A stretch of 64,000 nucleotides of DNA from Lachnospiraceae bacterium (GTDB lineage Bacteria > Bacillota > Clostridia > Lachnospirales > Lachnospiraceae): NCBI GenBank assembly GCA_017618075.1, contig JAFZUY010000012.1, positions 98,853 to 162,852 on the forward strand, in the 5' to 3' direction. The translations under genes were made by a program, and so were the position numbers. Below the pieces are notes generated by a model that saw nothing but the letters and a program-made list of their open reading frames with translations, had not been told where the DNA came from and did not search any database. This document shows, piece by piece, positions 25,525 through 34,794 of this stretch; position 1 is the stretch's first letter, and each line of letters starts with the position of its first letter.

Positions 25525-27153
25525 TTATCCTCTGAGAGCCGGTTTTACGATTTTTCCGCTGATGGTTTTCGGCATTTCTTTTACGAATTCCACGAGACGG
25601 ATCCATTTGTATTCGGCAAGTTTTTTATTGCAGAATTCTTTGATATCTTTTTCAAGTTTTCCGGAAGGAGTGTATCCGCGGTCAAGTACAACAACGGCTT
25701 TTATGGCCTGGCCTCGTAAAGAATCGGGAACGCCTATTACACTGCATTCAGCAACGGCAGGATGTTCCATCAGTACGTTTTCAACTTCGTAAGGTCCGAC
25801 TCTGAAGCCGCCTGTTTTTATGATGTCGTCGAAACGGCCGTGAAAATAGAAGGCGCCGTCCTCATTTACATAGGCTGCGTCGCCCGTATGGTATACACCG
25901 TCTCTGAAGACGTATTCATATTGTTTTTCGTTATCAAGATACGCGGAAAAAATTCCTATACGCGGTGAATTCTTTTTGGGTACGATTACAACTTCGCCTA
26001 TCTCTCCGGGAAGCGGGTTTTTACCGTCTTTTGTACGAAGCTCGATATTGTACAAAGGAGAGGGGATTCCAATAGAGCCCTCAGTTGCTTTGACTCCCTT
26101 AAAGTTTGCGATTAGTAAAGTAGTTTCGGTCTGGCCGTAACCTTCGGCGAGGGTAAGACCCGTCGCTTCGAAGAATTTACGGAATACTTCGGGAGAAAGC
26201 ATTTCTCCGGCCGTAGTTGCATGCTTTAATGAAGGCATCTTTGGAATCCCTTTACGAACGAGATAACGGTAAACTGTGGGTGGAGCGCAAAAGGATGTAA
26301 CACCGTATTTGTTTATGACATTACTAAGCTGTCTGGGTTCAAAATTGTCGAAATCATAAACCATTACGGCGCAGCCTGTGAGCCATTGTCCATACAATTT
26401 GCCCCAGGAGGCTTTCGCCCATCCTGTCTCTGCAACAGTAAAATGTAGACCGTTATTCTCGGTTTGCTGCCAGTATCTGGCAGTTATTATATGAGCCAAA
26501 GGGTAGGTGTAATTGTGTATGACGCCCTTTGGATAGCCGGTAGTTCCGGATGTGAAATACATCAGCATAGGATCGCTTGCGAGAGTAGGAATTCGTTTTA
26601 ATACATCGCCTGCTTTTTCCGTCTGCTTTGATAAATTTATAAAACCTTCTATGTCTTCCTTGACGCAGAAGAGTTTAATATTTGATTCGTTCTTTGATGC
26701 TGCTTCTTTTATCTTTTCGGGTACTTCATTCTGAGGTGTGCAAATTATTGCATCCACCCGTGCTGTATTGATACGGTATGAAAAATCGCTTACCGTCAGC
26801 ATATGTGATGCGGGTATTGCAAGTGCGCCTATTTTATGAAGTGCGATAATTGCAAACCAGTACTCGTAATGTCTTTTTAAAACAAGCATTACGCGTGAAC
26901 CTTTTTTGATACCGTTAGACAAAAATACATTTGCCATTTTGTTTGAATATTTTTTTATATCCGAAAAGGTAAATATGTGTTCCTCGCCTTCAACATTGCA
27001 CCAAACAAGAGCTCTTTTGTCGGGCTCTGTTTTTGCCTGAAGGTCCACAACATCATAGCCAAAATTAAAATCGAAAGGATAATCAAGTAAAAAATCGGTT
27101 AAAGTACCGTTTGCGTCAGTAATCTCGCGACAGTAAAGTTGACTGATACTCAT
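25525..27153 (-). CDS. AMP-forming acyl-CoA synthetase-like ligase
   Basis: The 542-residue ANL-superfamily enzyme has TSGTTGYPKGV, GYGQTET, HTGDAA, and the C-terminal lysine in KTISGKIVKPAL. The overall sequence resembles medium-chain acyl-CoA and acetyl-CoA synthetase-type proteins. It is the last gene of the fatty acid operon, starting five bases after fabZ, behind CAGGAG. It probably activates exogenous or recycled fatty acids, but whether the acceptor is CoA or carrier protein is not clear. The ATG at 27153 is preferred to an upstream in-frame start that overlaps fabZ. Confidence 0.8.
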   Translation of the reverse strand: MSISQLYCREITDANGTLTDFLLDYPFDFNFGYDVVDLQAKTEPDKRALVWCNVEGEEHIFTFSDIKKYSNKMANVFLSNGIKKGSRVMLVLKRHYEYWFAIIALHKIGALAIPASHMLTVSDFSYRINTARVDAIICTPQNEVPEKIKEAASKNESNIKLFCVKEDIEGFINLSKQTEKAGDVLKRIPTLASDPMLMYFTSGTTGYPKGVIHNYTYPLAHIITARYWQQTENNGLHFTVAETGWAKASWGKLYGQWLTGCAVMVYDFDNFEPRQLSNVINKYGVTSFCAPPTVYRYLVRKGIPKMPSLKHATTAGEMLSPEVFRKFFEATGLTLAEGYGQTETTLLIANFKGVKATEGSIGIPSPLYNIELRTKDGKNPLPGEIGEVVIVPKKNSPRIGIFSAYLDNEKQYEYVFRDGVYHTGDAAYVNEDGAFYFHGRFDDIIKTGGFRVGPYEVENVLMEHPAVAECSVIGVPDSLRGQAIKAVVVLDRGYTPSGKLEKDIKEFCNKKLAEYKWIRLVEFVKEMPKTISGKIVKPALRG

Positions 27154-27158
27154 TTTTG

Positions 27159-27575
27159 TTATGCTCCTGTAACGGCGAATGAAAATTCGGCTGACATGCA
27201 AAGTTTATTGTTGACCGAGGCACTGCCTTTTCCAAAATAAAACGGGTGCTTTGAACGTGTAATCTCGCAGTTAAGTTCAACAGTATCACCCGGTCTTACG
27301 GGAGAGCGGAATTTCACATTGTTAAGTCCGGTATAAACGGGAATGCAGTTTTCGGGTATTTTTCCCTGCATCAGAACGCAGGCATTCTGCGCCATCATTT
27401 CACAAAGGATGACTCCGGGAACAATAGGATTTCCCGGGAAATGTCCCTTAAGAAAAAATTCGTCTCCGCGCACATGATAGTGTCCGATGGCGGTGCCGTT
27501 AATATTTTCCGAATCTTCGATAAGGAGCATATTGTCTCGGTGTGGCAGTATTTGCATTATTTCAAGTTTGTTCAT
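27159..27575 (-). CDS. fabZ: 3-hydroxyacyl-ACP dehydratase
   Basis: The 138-residue hot-dog-fold enzyme has the active-site segment HFPGNPIVPGVILCEMMAQ, with the catalytic histidine and glutamate. It starts with LPHRDNMLLIED, typical of FabZ. It dehydrates 3-hydroxyacyl-ACP in each elongation cycle. It starts two bases after fabF; GAAAGG precedes the ATG at 27575. Confidence 0.93.
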   Translation of the reverse strand: MNKLEIMQILPHRDNMLLIEDSENINGTAIGHYHVRGDEFFLKGHFPGNPIVPGVILCEMMAQNACVLMQGKIPENCIPVYTGLNNVKFRSPVRPGDTVELNCEITRSKHPFYFGKGSASVNNKLCMSAEFSFAVTGA

Positions 27576-27577
27576 AT

Positions 27578-28819
27578 TCAGGCCTTTCTGAATGCGAGAC
27601 ATGCATTATGACCCCCGAATCCAAGTGAGTTAGAAAGTGCAAGGGTTATGTCGGAATTAAGGGATTTGTTAGGAATATAGTTTAAATCGCACTTTTCATC
27701 GGGTTCACTTAAGTTGATCGTTGGTGGTAATATATTTTCTTTTAAAGCCATAATGCAGGCCAACGCTTCAATAGCGCCTGCCGCACCGAGCATATGTCCG
27801 GTCATTGATTTGGTGGAACTAACGAATGATGCCTTGGCTTTTTCTTCACCGAGTGCAAGCTTTATTGCCTGCGTCTCAAGGACATCATTCATCGGTGTTC
27901 CTGTTCCGTGAGCATTGATATATATTTTATCCTCTTCTTTATAATCTGCTTCGCTTAATGCATCCTGCATTGCTTTTGCACCGCCTCTTGCTTCGGGGTG
28001 AGGAGCGGTAATGTGATATGCATCGCAGGTTGAACCGTATCCGCAAATTTCACCATAGATATTTGCGCCTCTTTGCTTAGCGTGCTCATATTCTTCAAGT
28101 ACAAGTACTACAGAACCTTCGCCCATTACGAAACCGCCTCTTCTTTTATCAAAGGGTAGAGAAGCAGCATTCGGATCACTTGAAGTGGAGAGGGCCTGCA
28201 TATTTGAAAATCCTGCTATGGCAGATGCGCATATAGCGGCTTCAGTACCGCCTGTAATAACCGCATCGGAATATCCGTGGCGAATGAGTCTCATTGCTTC
28301 GCCTATTGCGTTTGACCCTGAAGCGCATGCTGTAACGGCAGGCATAACCGAACCGCGGCAGTCATATTTTATGGCAATCATTCCTGCGGCCATATTTGAA
28401 ATCATCATGGGAACGAAGAGAGGAGATACACGTCTCGGTCCTTTTTCCAAAAATTTCGTATGTTCTGTTTCAAATGTGGAAATACCGCCGATACCTGTTC
28501 CTAAAATAACGCTTATTCTGTCGGGGTCCACATTTCCTTTTATGTTGCTGTCATTTAGGGCTTCTTCGGCTGCGCCCATGGCAAGCTGTGTATATCTGTC
28601 TGTTCGAAGTACTTCGTTTACATCAAGGAATTTAGAAGGGTCAAAATCCTTTACTTCGGCAGCAAGTGATGCCTTTAAATTATCCGTGTTAAAAAAGGTT
28701 ACGGGTGCGATACCGTTTTTGCCGTTTTTTAGAGATTCCCAGGTTTCTTTTACATTACCTCCTACGGGAGTGATAGCACCCATTCCCGTTATTACAACTC
28801 TTTTATATTCTTTATTCAT
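27578..28819 (-). CDS. fabF: Beta-ketoacyl-ACP synthase II
   Basis: The 413-residue condensing enzyme has the catalytic cysteine in VTACASGSNAIG and the two histidines in NAHGTGTPMND and KSMTGHMLGAAGA. It extends malonyl-ACP with the growing acyl chain. It lies 22 bases after fabG. No fabH is near, so initiation must be coded elsewhere. Confidence 0.95.
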   Translation of the reverse strand: MNKEYKRVVITGMGAITPVGGNVKETWESLKNGKNGIAPVTFFNTDNLKASLAAEVKDFDPSKFLDVNEVLRTDRYTQLAMGAAEEALNDSNIKGNVDPDRISVILGTGIGGISTFETEHTKFLEKGPRRVSPLFVPMMISNMAAGMIAIKYDCRGSVMPAVTACASGSNAIGEAMRLIRHGYSDAVITGGTEAAICASAIAGFSNMQALSTSSDPNAASLPFDKRRGGFVMGEGSVVLVLEEYEHAKQRGANIYGEICGYGSTCDAYHITAPHPEARGGAKAMQDALSEADYKEEDKIYINAHGTGTPMNDVLETQAIKLALGEEKAKASFVSSTKSMTGHMLGAAGAIEALACIMALKENILPPTINLSEPDEKCDLNYIPNKSLNSDITLALSNSLGFGGHNACLAFRKA

Positions 28820-28841
28820 TTCTTTTACTCTTTTCCTAAAA

Positions 28842-29582
28842 TTACATGGCGATTCCGCCGTCGACCTTAAGGACTTCGCCTGTTACATATGATGCGAATA
28901 CAAGATATTCGACAGCTTCGGCGACATCATCGGTATTGCCCATTCTGCCAAGGGGTATTCTCTCAAGCAGAGGATTTTCAATCTGATTCTCGGTCATGGC
29001 TGTAGCAATAAATCCGGGAGCAACAGCGTTGCATCTGATGCCTTTGGGCGCAAGTTCCCTTGCAACCGATTTGGTAAGTCCGATAAGACCTGCTTTGGAA
29101 GCAGAGTAGTTGCACTGACCGGGATTGCCTAGGATACCGGCAACGGAAGAGATGTTTATAATGCATCCTTCGCGGTTTTTAATAAATGTTCCGGACACGT
29201 GTCTTATCATATTGAAAGCGCCCTTAAGATTTGTATCAAGGACTGCGTCGTAATCGTTTTCCTTCATCATTGCAAGAAGACCGTCTCTTGTGATACCTGC
29301 GTTGTTTACAAGGATATGAATTGTCCCGAAATCGTTTTTAATCTGTGTGACGGTTTCCTTGCAGGCATTAAAATCAGACACATCCAGACAATATGCTTTT
29401 GCTTCGACTTTGTATTCGTTTATTATCTTTTTAACAACTTCGTTTGCGGCTTCTTCGTTTCCTGCGTAGATGACCGCTATATTTGCACCGTATGAAGCGA
29501 GTTTAAAAGATACTGCTTTTCCGATGCCTCTTGAACCGCCGGTAACTATGGCGGTCTTACCTGTTAAAGCTTTTTCGTTCAT
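28842..29582 (-). CDS. fabG: 3-oxoacyl-ACP reductase
   Basis: The 246-residue short-chain dehydrogenase has the NADP-binding TGGSRGIGKAV, NNAG, the catalytic serine in INISSVAG and YSASK. It reduces 3-ketoacyl-ACP. It starts two bases after fabK. The residues and place in the operon make FabG far more likely than another short-chain dehydrogenase. Confidence 0.94.
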   Translation of the reverse strand: MNEKALTGKTAIVTGGSRGIGKAVSFKLASYGANIAVIYAGNEEAANEVVKKIINEYKVEAKAYCLDVSDFNACKETVTQIKNDFGTIHILVNNAGITRDGLLAMMKENDYDAVLDTNLKGAFNMIRHVSGTFIKNREGCIINISSVAGILGNPGQCNYSASKAGLIGLTKSVARELAPKGIRCNAVAPGFIATAMTENQIENPLLERIPLGRMGNTDDVAEAVEYLVFASYVTGEVLKVDGGIAM

Positions 29583-29584
29583 GT

Positions 29585-30529
29585 TTATACCACCAGTTCT
29601 CCGGCTTTTTTAAGTATGGGTTCGGCTTCTTCGATTACTTCTTTTATGATGTCAGCCGCACTTTGTTCTTTATTTACAACTGCTGCAATCTGACCTGCGA
29701 GAAAACACCCTTTTTCGTTGTCTCCGTCGATAACGGCTGATCTTAATGCTCCGACACCTAATTTTTCAAGTTCTTCATCGGAGATATCGGAATACTCGGC
29801 TTTGAAATAATCTCTGGCGAAAGGAGTTCGTAAACTTCTTACCGGATGTCCGAGTCTTTTGCCTGTTACCATAGTGCAAAGATCATTGGCGTGTAATATT
29901 TTTTCTTTATACGAAGGATGGATGCTGCATTCGTAAGCACTTAAAAATCTGGTACCCATCTGAACTGCGGATGCACCGAGTATAAAAGCTGCGGCAACAC
30001 CTCGACCATTTCCTATACCGCCTGCAGCGATAACGGGAAGGGCAGTGGCGTCGCAGATCTGAGGAACGAGCACCATTGTGGTAAGTTCTCCGATATGTCC
30101 GCCGCTTTCACCGCCCTCAGCTATAAGTGCCGAGGCTCCGAGCCTGGTCATAAGCTTTGCTAATGCTACGGATGCGACAACAGGGATTACTTTGATTCCT
30201 GCGTCGAGCCATTCCTTAATATATTTTGAAGGATTGCCTGCGCCCGTTGTGACTACGTCGACTTTTTCTTCTATAACGACTCTGGCCACTTCGTCGGCAA
30301 AAGGACTTAAAAGCATAATGTTTACACCGATGGGTTTATCTGTAAGACCTTTTGCGATTTTAATCTGTTCTCTTACATATTCACCGGGTGCATTTCCTGC
30401 GGCTATGATACCAAGTCCGCCGCCTTCGGATACGGCAGCGGCAAGTTTTCCGTCGGATATCCATGCCATTCCGCCCTGGAAAACAGGGTACTTAATACCC
30501 AACAGGTCGCATACTGCGGATTTGATCAT
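29585..30529 (-). CDS. fabK: Enoyl-ACP reductase II (FMN-dependent)
   Basis: The 314-residue TIM-barrel flavoprotein resembles FabK and 2-nitropropane dioxygenase. It shows FQGGMAWISDG, AEGGESGGHIG and AAGGIGNGRGVAAAF, the last being part of the FMN phosphate site. It carries out the final reduction of each elongation cycle and replaces the triclosan-sensitive FabI. It overlaps the carrier protein gene by four bases (ATGA). Its operon position supports FabK over nitronate monooxygenase. Confidence 0.93.
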   Translation of the reverse strand: MIKSAVCDLLGIKYPVFQGGMAWISDGKLAAAVSEGGGLGIIAAGNAPGEYVREQIKIAKGLTDKPIGVNIMLLSPFADEVARVVIEEKVDVVTTGAGNPSKYIKEWLDAGIKVIPVVASVALAKLMTRLGASALIAEGGESGGHIGELTTMVLVPQICDATALPVIAAGGIGNGRGVAAAFILGASAVQMGTRFLSAYECSIHPSYKEKILHANDLCTMVTGKRLGHPVRSLRTPFARDYFKAEYSDISDEELEKLGVGALRSAVIDGDNEKGCFLAGQIAAVVNKEQSAADIIKEVIEEAEPILKKAGELVV

Positions 30530-30765
30530 GACTGTGCTCCTGCAGCTGCGGTTTTTTTCTGAATAAATTTATCGAGATCGTCAATGGTGTCGACTTTCTC
30601 ATCAAGATCGATTTCAATTCCGATTTCGTCTTCAAGATTCATCAGAAGTTCTACGGTATCGAGAGAGTCGATTCCAAGTTCGAAGATTTTGCTTTCGGGT
30701 TTGATAGTTGATACATCACATCCGGTACGTTCGGAAATGATTTTTGCGATTGCGTCAAAGTACAT
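30526..30765 (-). CDS. acpP: Acyl carrier protein of fatty acid synthesis
   Basis: The 79-residue acidic protein has the phosphopantetheine serine S34 in ELGIDSLDTVELLM. It is the first gene of the fatty acid operon and is preceded by GGAGG. A longer reading frame upstream (to 30858) has no ribosome site and runs across the promoter, so the ATG at 30765 is the start. A second, divergent carrier protein lies at 6478. Confidence 0.95.
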   Translation of the reverse strand: MYFDAIAKIISERTGCDVSTIKPESKIFELGIDSLDTVELLMNLEDEIGIEIDLDEKVDTIDDLDKFIQKKTAAAGAQS

Positions 30766-30820
30766 AATTCTAGTAGCCTCCAAGATGTATTTACGGAAGA
30801 CCAGTTTGTCGACCGATAAC

Positions 30821-30840
30821 ACACATTTTAAACGTGTCAA
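30821..30840 (-). promoter_or_regulatory. Promoter -35 and near-palindrome operator of the fatty acid operon
   Basis: On the minus strand TTGACA lies at 30840-30835; the -10 is weak (TATCGG at 16 bases). ACACATTTTAAACGTGT (30821-30837) is a 17-bp near-palindrome with seven of eight pairs, sitting in the spacer and overlapping the -35 element. Its position suits a fatty acid repressor, but it does not match the FapR or FabT consensus I know. Confidence 0.5.
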
Positions 30841-30920
30841 GTTCCTAAAGAATGGCATTTGCGTTCCTTAAGCGTTCCATTTGAAAATTTTTTAAAAAAA
30901 TTTAAGTTGAATCAAAAAAA

Positions 30921-30929
30921 TGCTACAAT
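30921..30929 (+). promoter_or_regulatory. Extended -10 element ahead of the small membrane protein
   Basis: TGCTACAAT is an extended -10 (TGn followed by TACAAT). No good -35 element is seen at 17 bases. Transcription would start near 30936, divergent from the fatty acid operon. Confidence 0.55.
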
Positions 30930-30990
30930 AAATACGGATGATTATATTGACCAAACGGTTAATTGTTTGAATGGATTTGTGAGGGTTAAT

Positions 30991-31443
30991 ATGGGTGATA
31001 AAAGAAAATGGAGTGCAGGCGGTTACACCTCTTTAGAAAAAGACGGTAAAAGTGTTTCTGCCGGGAACGCATACGAAAAGTATCAGGGAAAGGCAGCCGA
31101 AGGTCACGGATCGTGGGAGGTGACTACCGGAGAAAAAATTGGCATGATTTTAATAATGGTTGTATCCGTTATAGTTATTGCCACAGCTTTTGTAATCTAT
31201 TTCCTGCCGGTTCCGCTCTTGGCGAAGATTGTTTCTTTTATAATTGCAGGTATTCTTTTCTTTGTATTAATCGGTGGCTTCTTACTGATTGTTGTATTAC
31301 GTCATAATAAAAAGGAGCCGGGTGAAATGCATTATTATGATGTGGATTACGAATATAACAACATAACAGGCAAAGGCTATGATAATACAAAAGAAATTAC
31401 AAAGGAAGAGTTTCTGTCATCGGGTGATAAATCAGACAAATAA
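30991..31443 (+). CDS. Small two-segment membrane protein, unknown
   Basis: The 150-residue protein has a polar N-terminus containing WSAGGYTSLEKDGK, two hydrophobic segments (about 47-70 and 75-105), and an acidic tyrosine-rich tail. The frame is open from 30859, but the promoter element at 30921 and the GAGGG site place the start at the ATG at 30991 (a GTG at 30979 is possible). It is transcribed divergently from the fatty acid operon. I do not recognise a family. Confidence 0.6.
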   Translation: MGDKRKWSAGGYTSLEKDGKSVSAGNAYEKYQGKAAEGHGSWEVTTGEKIGMILIMVVSVIVIATAFVIYFLPVPLLAKIVSFIIAGILFFVLIGGFLLIVVLRHNKKEPGEMHYYDVDYEYNNITGKGYDNTKEITKEEFLSSGDKSDK

Positions 31444-31451
31444 CAATTTGT

Positions 31452-31480
31452 TTGAAGAAAAGGCATCTGTGTGATAAAAT
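31452..31480 (+). promoter_or_regulatory. ychF promoter
   Basis: TTGAAG (31452-31457), 17 bases, TAAAAT (31475-31480), 41 bases before the start codon. Confidence 0.7.
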
Positions 31481-31521
31481 ACTTCTCGCATGTCATACAA
31501 GAGATTTAAGGAGTTATAAAA

Positions 31522-32622
31522 ATGAAATTAGGAATCGTAGGTTTACCTAACGTAGGAAAATCCACATTATTCAATTCACTTACAAAGGCGGGAGCTCAGG
31601 CTGCAAATTTCCCGTTCTGTACAATTGATCCAAACATTGGAATCGTAACCGTTCCCGATGAGAGAATAGTTAAGTTAGGCGAACTTTACAACACAAAGAA
31701 AGTCACGCCTGCCGTAATCGAATTCGTAGATATAGCAGGCCTCGTAAAAGGCGCAAGCAAGGGGGAAGGCCTCGGCAACCAGTTTCTTGCAAACATCAGA
31801 GAGGTTGATGCAATCGTTCATGTTGTAAGATGCTTCGAAGATGAGAATATTATCCATGTTGAAGGTTCTGTTGACCCCGCACGTGATATAGAGACGATTA
31901 ATCTTGAACTTATCTTTTCAGATCTTGAAATCCTTGAGAGAAGATTTGCCAAGGTTACAAAGGGCGCAAGAATGGATAAAGCACTTGCTAAAGAAGAGGA
32001 GATGCTTAAAGGTGTAAAGGCACACCTCGAAGAAGGCAAGATGGCAAGAACGTTCGAAGTTCCCGATGATGAGGATTTAATCAAAGCATTTAAGGAATAT
32101 AACCTTCTTACCGCAAAGCCCACCATTTATGCGGCTAACGTAGCTGAAGACGATATGGCGGACGACGGAGCTTCAAATAAATTCGTGCAGAGCGTTCGCG
32201 AAATAGCAAATAAAGAAGGCTCGGGTACAATCGTAATTTGTGCTCAGATGGAACAGGAGCTCGCAGAACTTGACGAAGAAGAGAAGAAGGAATACCTCGA
32301 GGAACTCGGAGTAAAGTCTTCCGGACTTGATAAGCTTGTTACCGAAAGCTATTCACTCCTCGGACTTATCAGTTTCCTTACGGCTGGAGAGGACGAGTGC
32401 CGTGCATGGACCATCAAGAAAGGAACCAAGGCTCCCCAGGCTGCAGGCAAGATTCATACGGATTTTGAAAGAGGCTTTATCAAAGCCGAAGTTGTTCCTT
32501 ATGAAGTACTCATAAAAGAAGGCTCACTTTCCGCAGCAAAGGAAAAAGGCCTCGTGGGACTTGAAGGAAAAGAGTATGTCGTAAAAGACGGCGATGTGAT
32601 TCTTTTCAGATTTAATGTATAA
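31522..32622 (+). CDS. ychF: YchF/OLA1-family P-loop ATPase
   Basis: The 366-residue Obg-family protein has the P-loop GLPNVGKST, the G3-like [20 protein letters not shown], a coiled-coil region at about 130-200, and a C-terminal TGS domain. YchF proteins bind ribosomes and prefer ATP because the G4 specificity motif is changed, here to AANVAEDD in place of NKxD. AAGGAG precedes the ATG. It is a single-gene unit, with its own promoter and terminator. Confidence 0.95.
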   Translation: MKLGIVGLPNVGKSTLFNSLTKAGAQAANFPFCTIDPNIGIVTVPDERIVKLGELYNTKKVTPAVIEFVDIAGLVKGASKGEGLGNQFLANIREVDAIVHVVRCFEDENIIHVEGSVDPARDIETINLELIFSDLEILERRFAKVTKGARMDKALAKEEEMLKGVKAHLEEGKMARTFEVPDDEDLIKAFKEYNLLTAKPTIYAANVAEDDMADDGASNKFVQSVREIANKEGSGTIVICAQMEQELAELDEEEKKEYLEELGVKSSGLDKLVTESYSLLGLISFLTAGEDECRAWTIKKGTKAPQAAGKIHTDFERGFIKAEVVPYEVLIKEGSLSAAKEKGLVGLEGKEYVVKDGDVILFRFNV

Positions 32623-32647
32623 ATTCAAATAATATAAGAAATAATTC

Positions 32648-32680
32648 AGAGGATTGATGAAAAATCAGTCCTCTTTTTTT
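32648..32680 (+). terminator. Intrinsic terminator after ychF
   Basis: AGAGGATTGAT (32648-32658) pairs with ATCAGTCCTCT (32664-32674), one G-T pair, loop of five, then seven Ts. Confidence 0.85.
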
Positions 32681-32803
32681 AATTTTTTTGACGATATTGG
32701 GGTTTGAGGTCGCTTTAAAGCACAAGATATGGACAATACGGTAAAATCGGGCTTTTCGGCCCTTTTTTTCTTAAAAAAAATTTAAAAAAATCTTAAAAAA
32801 ACC
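32681..32803 (+). other. Non-coding stretch between ychF and the mraZ promoter
   Basis: This is part of a 317-base gap without a gene. A second, weaker hairpin GGGC-TTTTCG-GCCC (32749-32762) is followed by seven Ts and could end a short transcript, and 32770-32803 is nearly pure A with some T. No open frame with a ribosome site is seen here. Confidence 0.4.
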
Positions 32804-32832
32804 TTGAAAAACTTTAAAGAATCTTCTATACT
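32804..32832 (+). promoter_or_regulatory. Promoter of the mraZ-ftsZ cluster
   Basis: TTGAAA (32804-32809), 17 bases, TATACT (32827-32832). The transcript would start near 32839, immediately before the direct repeats. Confidence 0.75.
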
Positions 32833-32840
32833 AAAAACAA

Positions 32841-32917
32841 GTGGTGACTCAGTGGAGACTTCGTGATGATTTAGTGGTGAGATAAGAGTCACAAATTGGT
32901 GAGCAGCTGGTCGATAA
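32841..32917 (+). repeat. Direct repeats of 11 bp in the mraZ leader, candidate MraZ boxes
   Basis: Units beginning GTGGTGA, GTGGAGA, GTGATGA, GTGGTGA start at 32841, 32852, 32863 and 32874, exactly 11 bases apart. After one non-matching unit, TTGGTGA at 32896 and CTGGTCG at 32907 continue in the same phase. MraZ is known to bind short TGG- or GTG-containing direct repeats ahead of its own gene, so autorepression is likely. Confidence 0.7.
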
Positions 32918-32939
32918 GACGACGGTAAAGGGTAACAAA

Positions 32940-33356
32940 ATGGGCTTTATGGCAGAATATCAAAATAATATGGATGCCAAGGGTAGAGTGATCTTCCCTG
33001 TTAAGTTCCGTGAGGCCATCGGCAACTCTTTTATCCTTACCAAAGGAATCGACAACAACCTTACGATTTATCCGATGGATGAATGGAAGAAGGTTGAAGC
33101 AAAGTTGGCCAACCTTAAGGTTGCCAATGAAGGCGCCAGAAATTTAAAGAGACGTTTACAGGGCTCGGCCGTAACTATTGAAGTAGACAATCAGGACAGA
33201 ATATCAATTCCGCAGAACTTAAGAAGATTTGCCGGACTTGAAAAAGAAGTTCTCTTCATAGGCCAGGGCGAATACATAGAAGTTTGGTCCAAGAGCAGAT
33301 ATGAATCCATCGATGACTTTGATCTTTCGGCAGCTCTTGCGGATATAGATTTTTAA
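32940..33356 (+). CDS. mraZ: MraZ transcription regulator of the division cluster
   Basis: The 138-residue protein has the double AbrB-like MraZ fold, seen in [20 protein letters not shown] and [20 protein letters not shown], each with a DxxGR-type or DxxxRI element. MraZ forms a ring and binds repeats ahead of its own operon. AAAGGG precedes the ATG at 32940; another ATG three codons later is possible. It heads the division and wall cluster. Confidence 0.95.
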   Translation: MGFMAEYQNNMDAKGRVIFPVKFREAIGNSFILTKGIDNNLTIYPMDEWKKVEAKLANLKVANEGARNLKRRLQGSAVTIEVDNQDRISIPQNLRRFAGLEKEVLFIGQGEYIEVWSKSRYESIDDFDLSAALADIDF

Positions 33357-33370
33357 GCAAGGAAACGCGG

Positions 33371-34309
33371 ATGGAATTTAAACATTATTCCGTCATGCTA
33401 AAAGAAACGGTTGACGGACTGAACGTAAAAGAAAACGGAATATATGTTGACTGCACCTTGGGCGGTGCGGGACATTCGACAGAAATTCTTAAAAGACTTA
33501 AAGGGACAGGCAGATTAATCGGAATCGATCAGGACGCGGAAGCACTTGAAGCGGCAAAGGAAAGACTTAAAGATTTCGACAATGTAACATACGTCCATTC
33601 GAATTTTGAAAACATAAAAGAAATACTAAGGAACGAAGGAATAGAAAAGGTTGACGGAATACTTGCTGATCTCGGAGTAAGTTCCTACCAGTTCGATACA
33701 CCGGAGAGAGGCTTTTCCTACAGATTCGATGCACCGCTCGATATGAGAATGAACAAAGAGAGCGAAATCAGTGCTTACGAAATCGTCAATGAGTATTCGG
33801 AAGACAAGCTTTTCAAAGTAATAAGAGATTACGGCGAAGAAAAATTCGCCAAGAACATAGCCAAGCACATCTGTCAAAGAAGAAGCGAGGCACCTGTAAA
33901 AACAACATTTGAACTAAACGAAATCATAAAAGCCGCGATTCCCGCGAAAATGCGAGAGAAAGGCGGTCATCCTTCCAAGAGAACATTCCAGGCAATAAGA
34001 ATTGAATGCAACAGGGAACTGGAAGTGCTCGAAAATACACTGGATGACATGATTGAATGCTTAAACGATGAAGGAAGGCTCTGTATCATAACATTTCATT
34101 CACTCGAAGACAGAGCGGTAAAAAACAATTTCAAAACGAACGAGAATCCTTGTATATGCCCTCCGAGTTTTCCGGTATGTACATGCGGAAGAAAACCTAA
34201 AGGAAAAATAATTACGAGAAAACCGATTACTGCATCGGAAGAAGAACTTGAAGAAAACTCAAGAAGCCAGTCGGCTAAACTAAGAATTTTTGAAAAAATA
34301 AGTGAATGA
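33371..34309 (+). CDS. rsmH: 16S rRNA (cytosine-1402-N4) methyltransferase
   Basis: The 312-residue enzyme begins [13 protein letters not shown] and has the SAM motif [11 protein letters not shown], then [13 protein letters not shown] and a C-terminal HSLEDRAVK and ITRKPI, all typical of RsmH (MraW). It methylates the ribosomal decoding centre. It lies 14 bases after mraZ with AAGGAAA upstream. Confidence 0.95.
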   Translation: MEFKHYSVMLKETVDGLNVKENGIYVDCTLGGAGHSTEILKRLKGTGRLIGIDQDAEALEAAKERLKDFDNVTYVHSNFENIKEILRNEGIEKVDGILADLGVSSYQFDTPERGFSYRFDAPLDMRMNKESEISAYEIVNEYSEDKLFKVIRDYGEEKFAKNIAKHICQRRSEAPVKTTFELNEIIKAAIPAKMREKGGHPSKRTFQAIRIECNRELEVLENTLDDMIECLNDEGRLCIITFHSLEDRAVKNNFKTNENPCICPPSFPVCTCGRKPKGKIITRKPITASEEELEENSRSQSAKLRIFEKISE

Positions 34310-34320
34310 GGGAAGATGGA

Positions 34321-34785
34321 ATGGAACAGAGTTTGGAATTCAAAGGATTAAAAAGAAGAAACACCACATTATACACTAACTCCAATTTGGCAGTTAAAAC
34401 CAACCCCAAGGAAAAAGTAAAAAGAAATCTCGAAATTTTGCCCAAAGAAATAAAAAAACACAACATATCGGGCAAATTACTCATGTCTTTATTCTATATT
34501 GTGTGTATAGGTCTTTTCATCGGGTCAATTTTGATGTATATTAGTCTGCAGGGTGATTTATCTACTTCGGTAGATAAAATCGCATCTCTTCAGTCCCAGT
34601 ACGAGACATTAAAGAAAAACAACGATGCCGAATATGCTGCAATCAACAATTCCATCGACAATGAAGAGATAAGAAAAGTAGCAATCGAAAAATTGGGAAT
34701 GCATTATGCATCGGAAGGCCAGATAGTAACCTACACAGAAAATTATGCTAACGACTATGTAAAAGTTCTTTCCGTAATCAATTAG
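34321..34785 (+). CDS. ftsL: FtsL-like division protein
   Basis: The 154-residue protein has a long, basic cytoplasmic head (about 55 residues), one membrane segment (about 57-80) and a short coiled-coil with a conserved end (IRKVAIEKLGMHYASEGQIV) typical of FtsL. It should form a complex with the DivIB/FtsQ protein and DivIC. GAGGGA precedes the ATG at 34321; an ATG at 34306 overlaps the rsmH stop and would add five residues. Assignment rests on topology, tail motif and position. Confidence 0.85.
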   Translation: MEQSLEFKGLKRRNTTLYTNSNLAVKTNPKEKVKRNLEILPKEIKKHNISGKLLMSLFYIVCIGLFIGSILMYISLQGDLSTSVDKIASLQSQYETLKKNNDAEYAAINNSIDNEEIRKVAIEKLGMHYASEGQIVTYTENYANDYVKVLSVIN

Positions 34786-34794
34786 GAATAAAAC

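Noticed and set aside
32749-32769. Short GGGC/GCCC hairpin with T-run as the end of a small RNA gene.
   Set aside because: The stem is only four pairs and no convincing promoter is seen upstream, so I list it only as part of the non-coding stretch.
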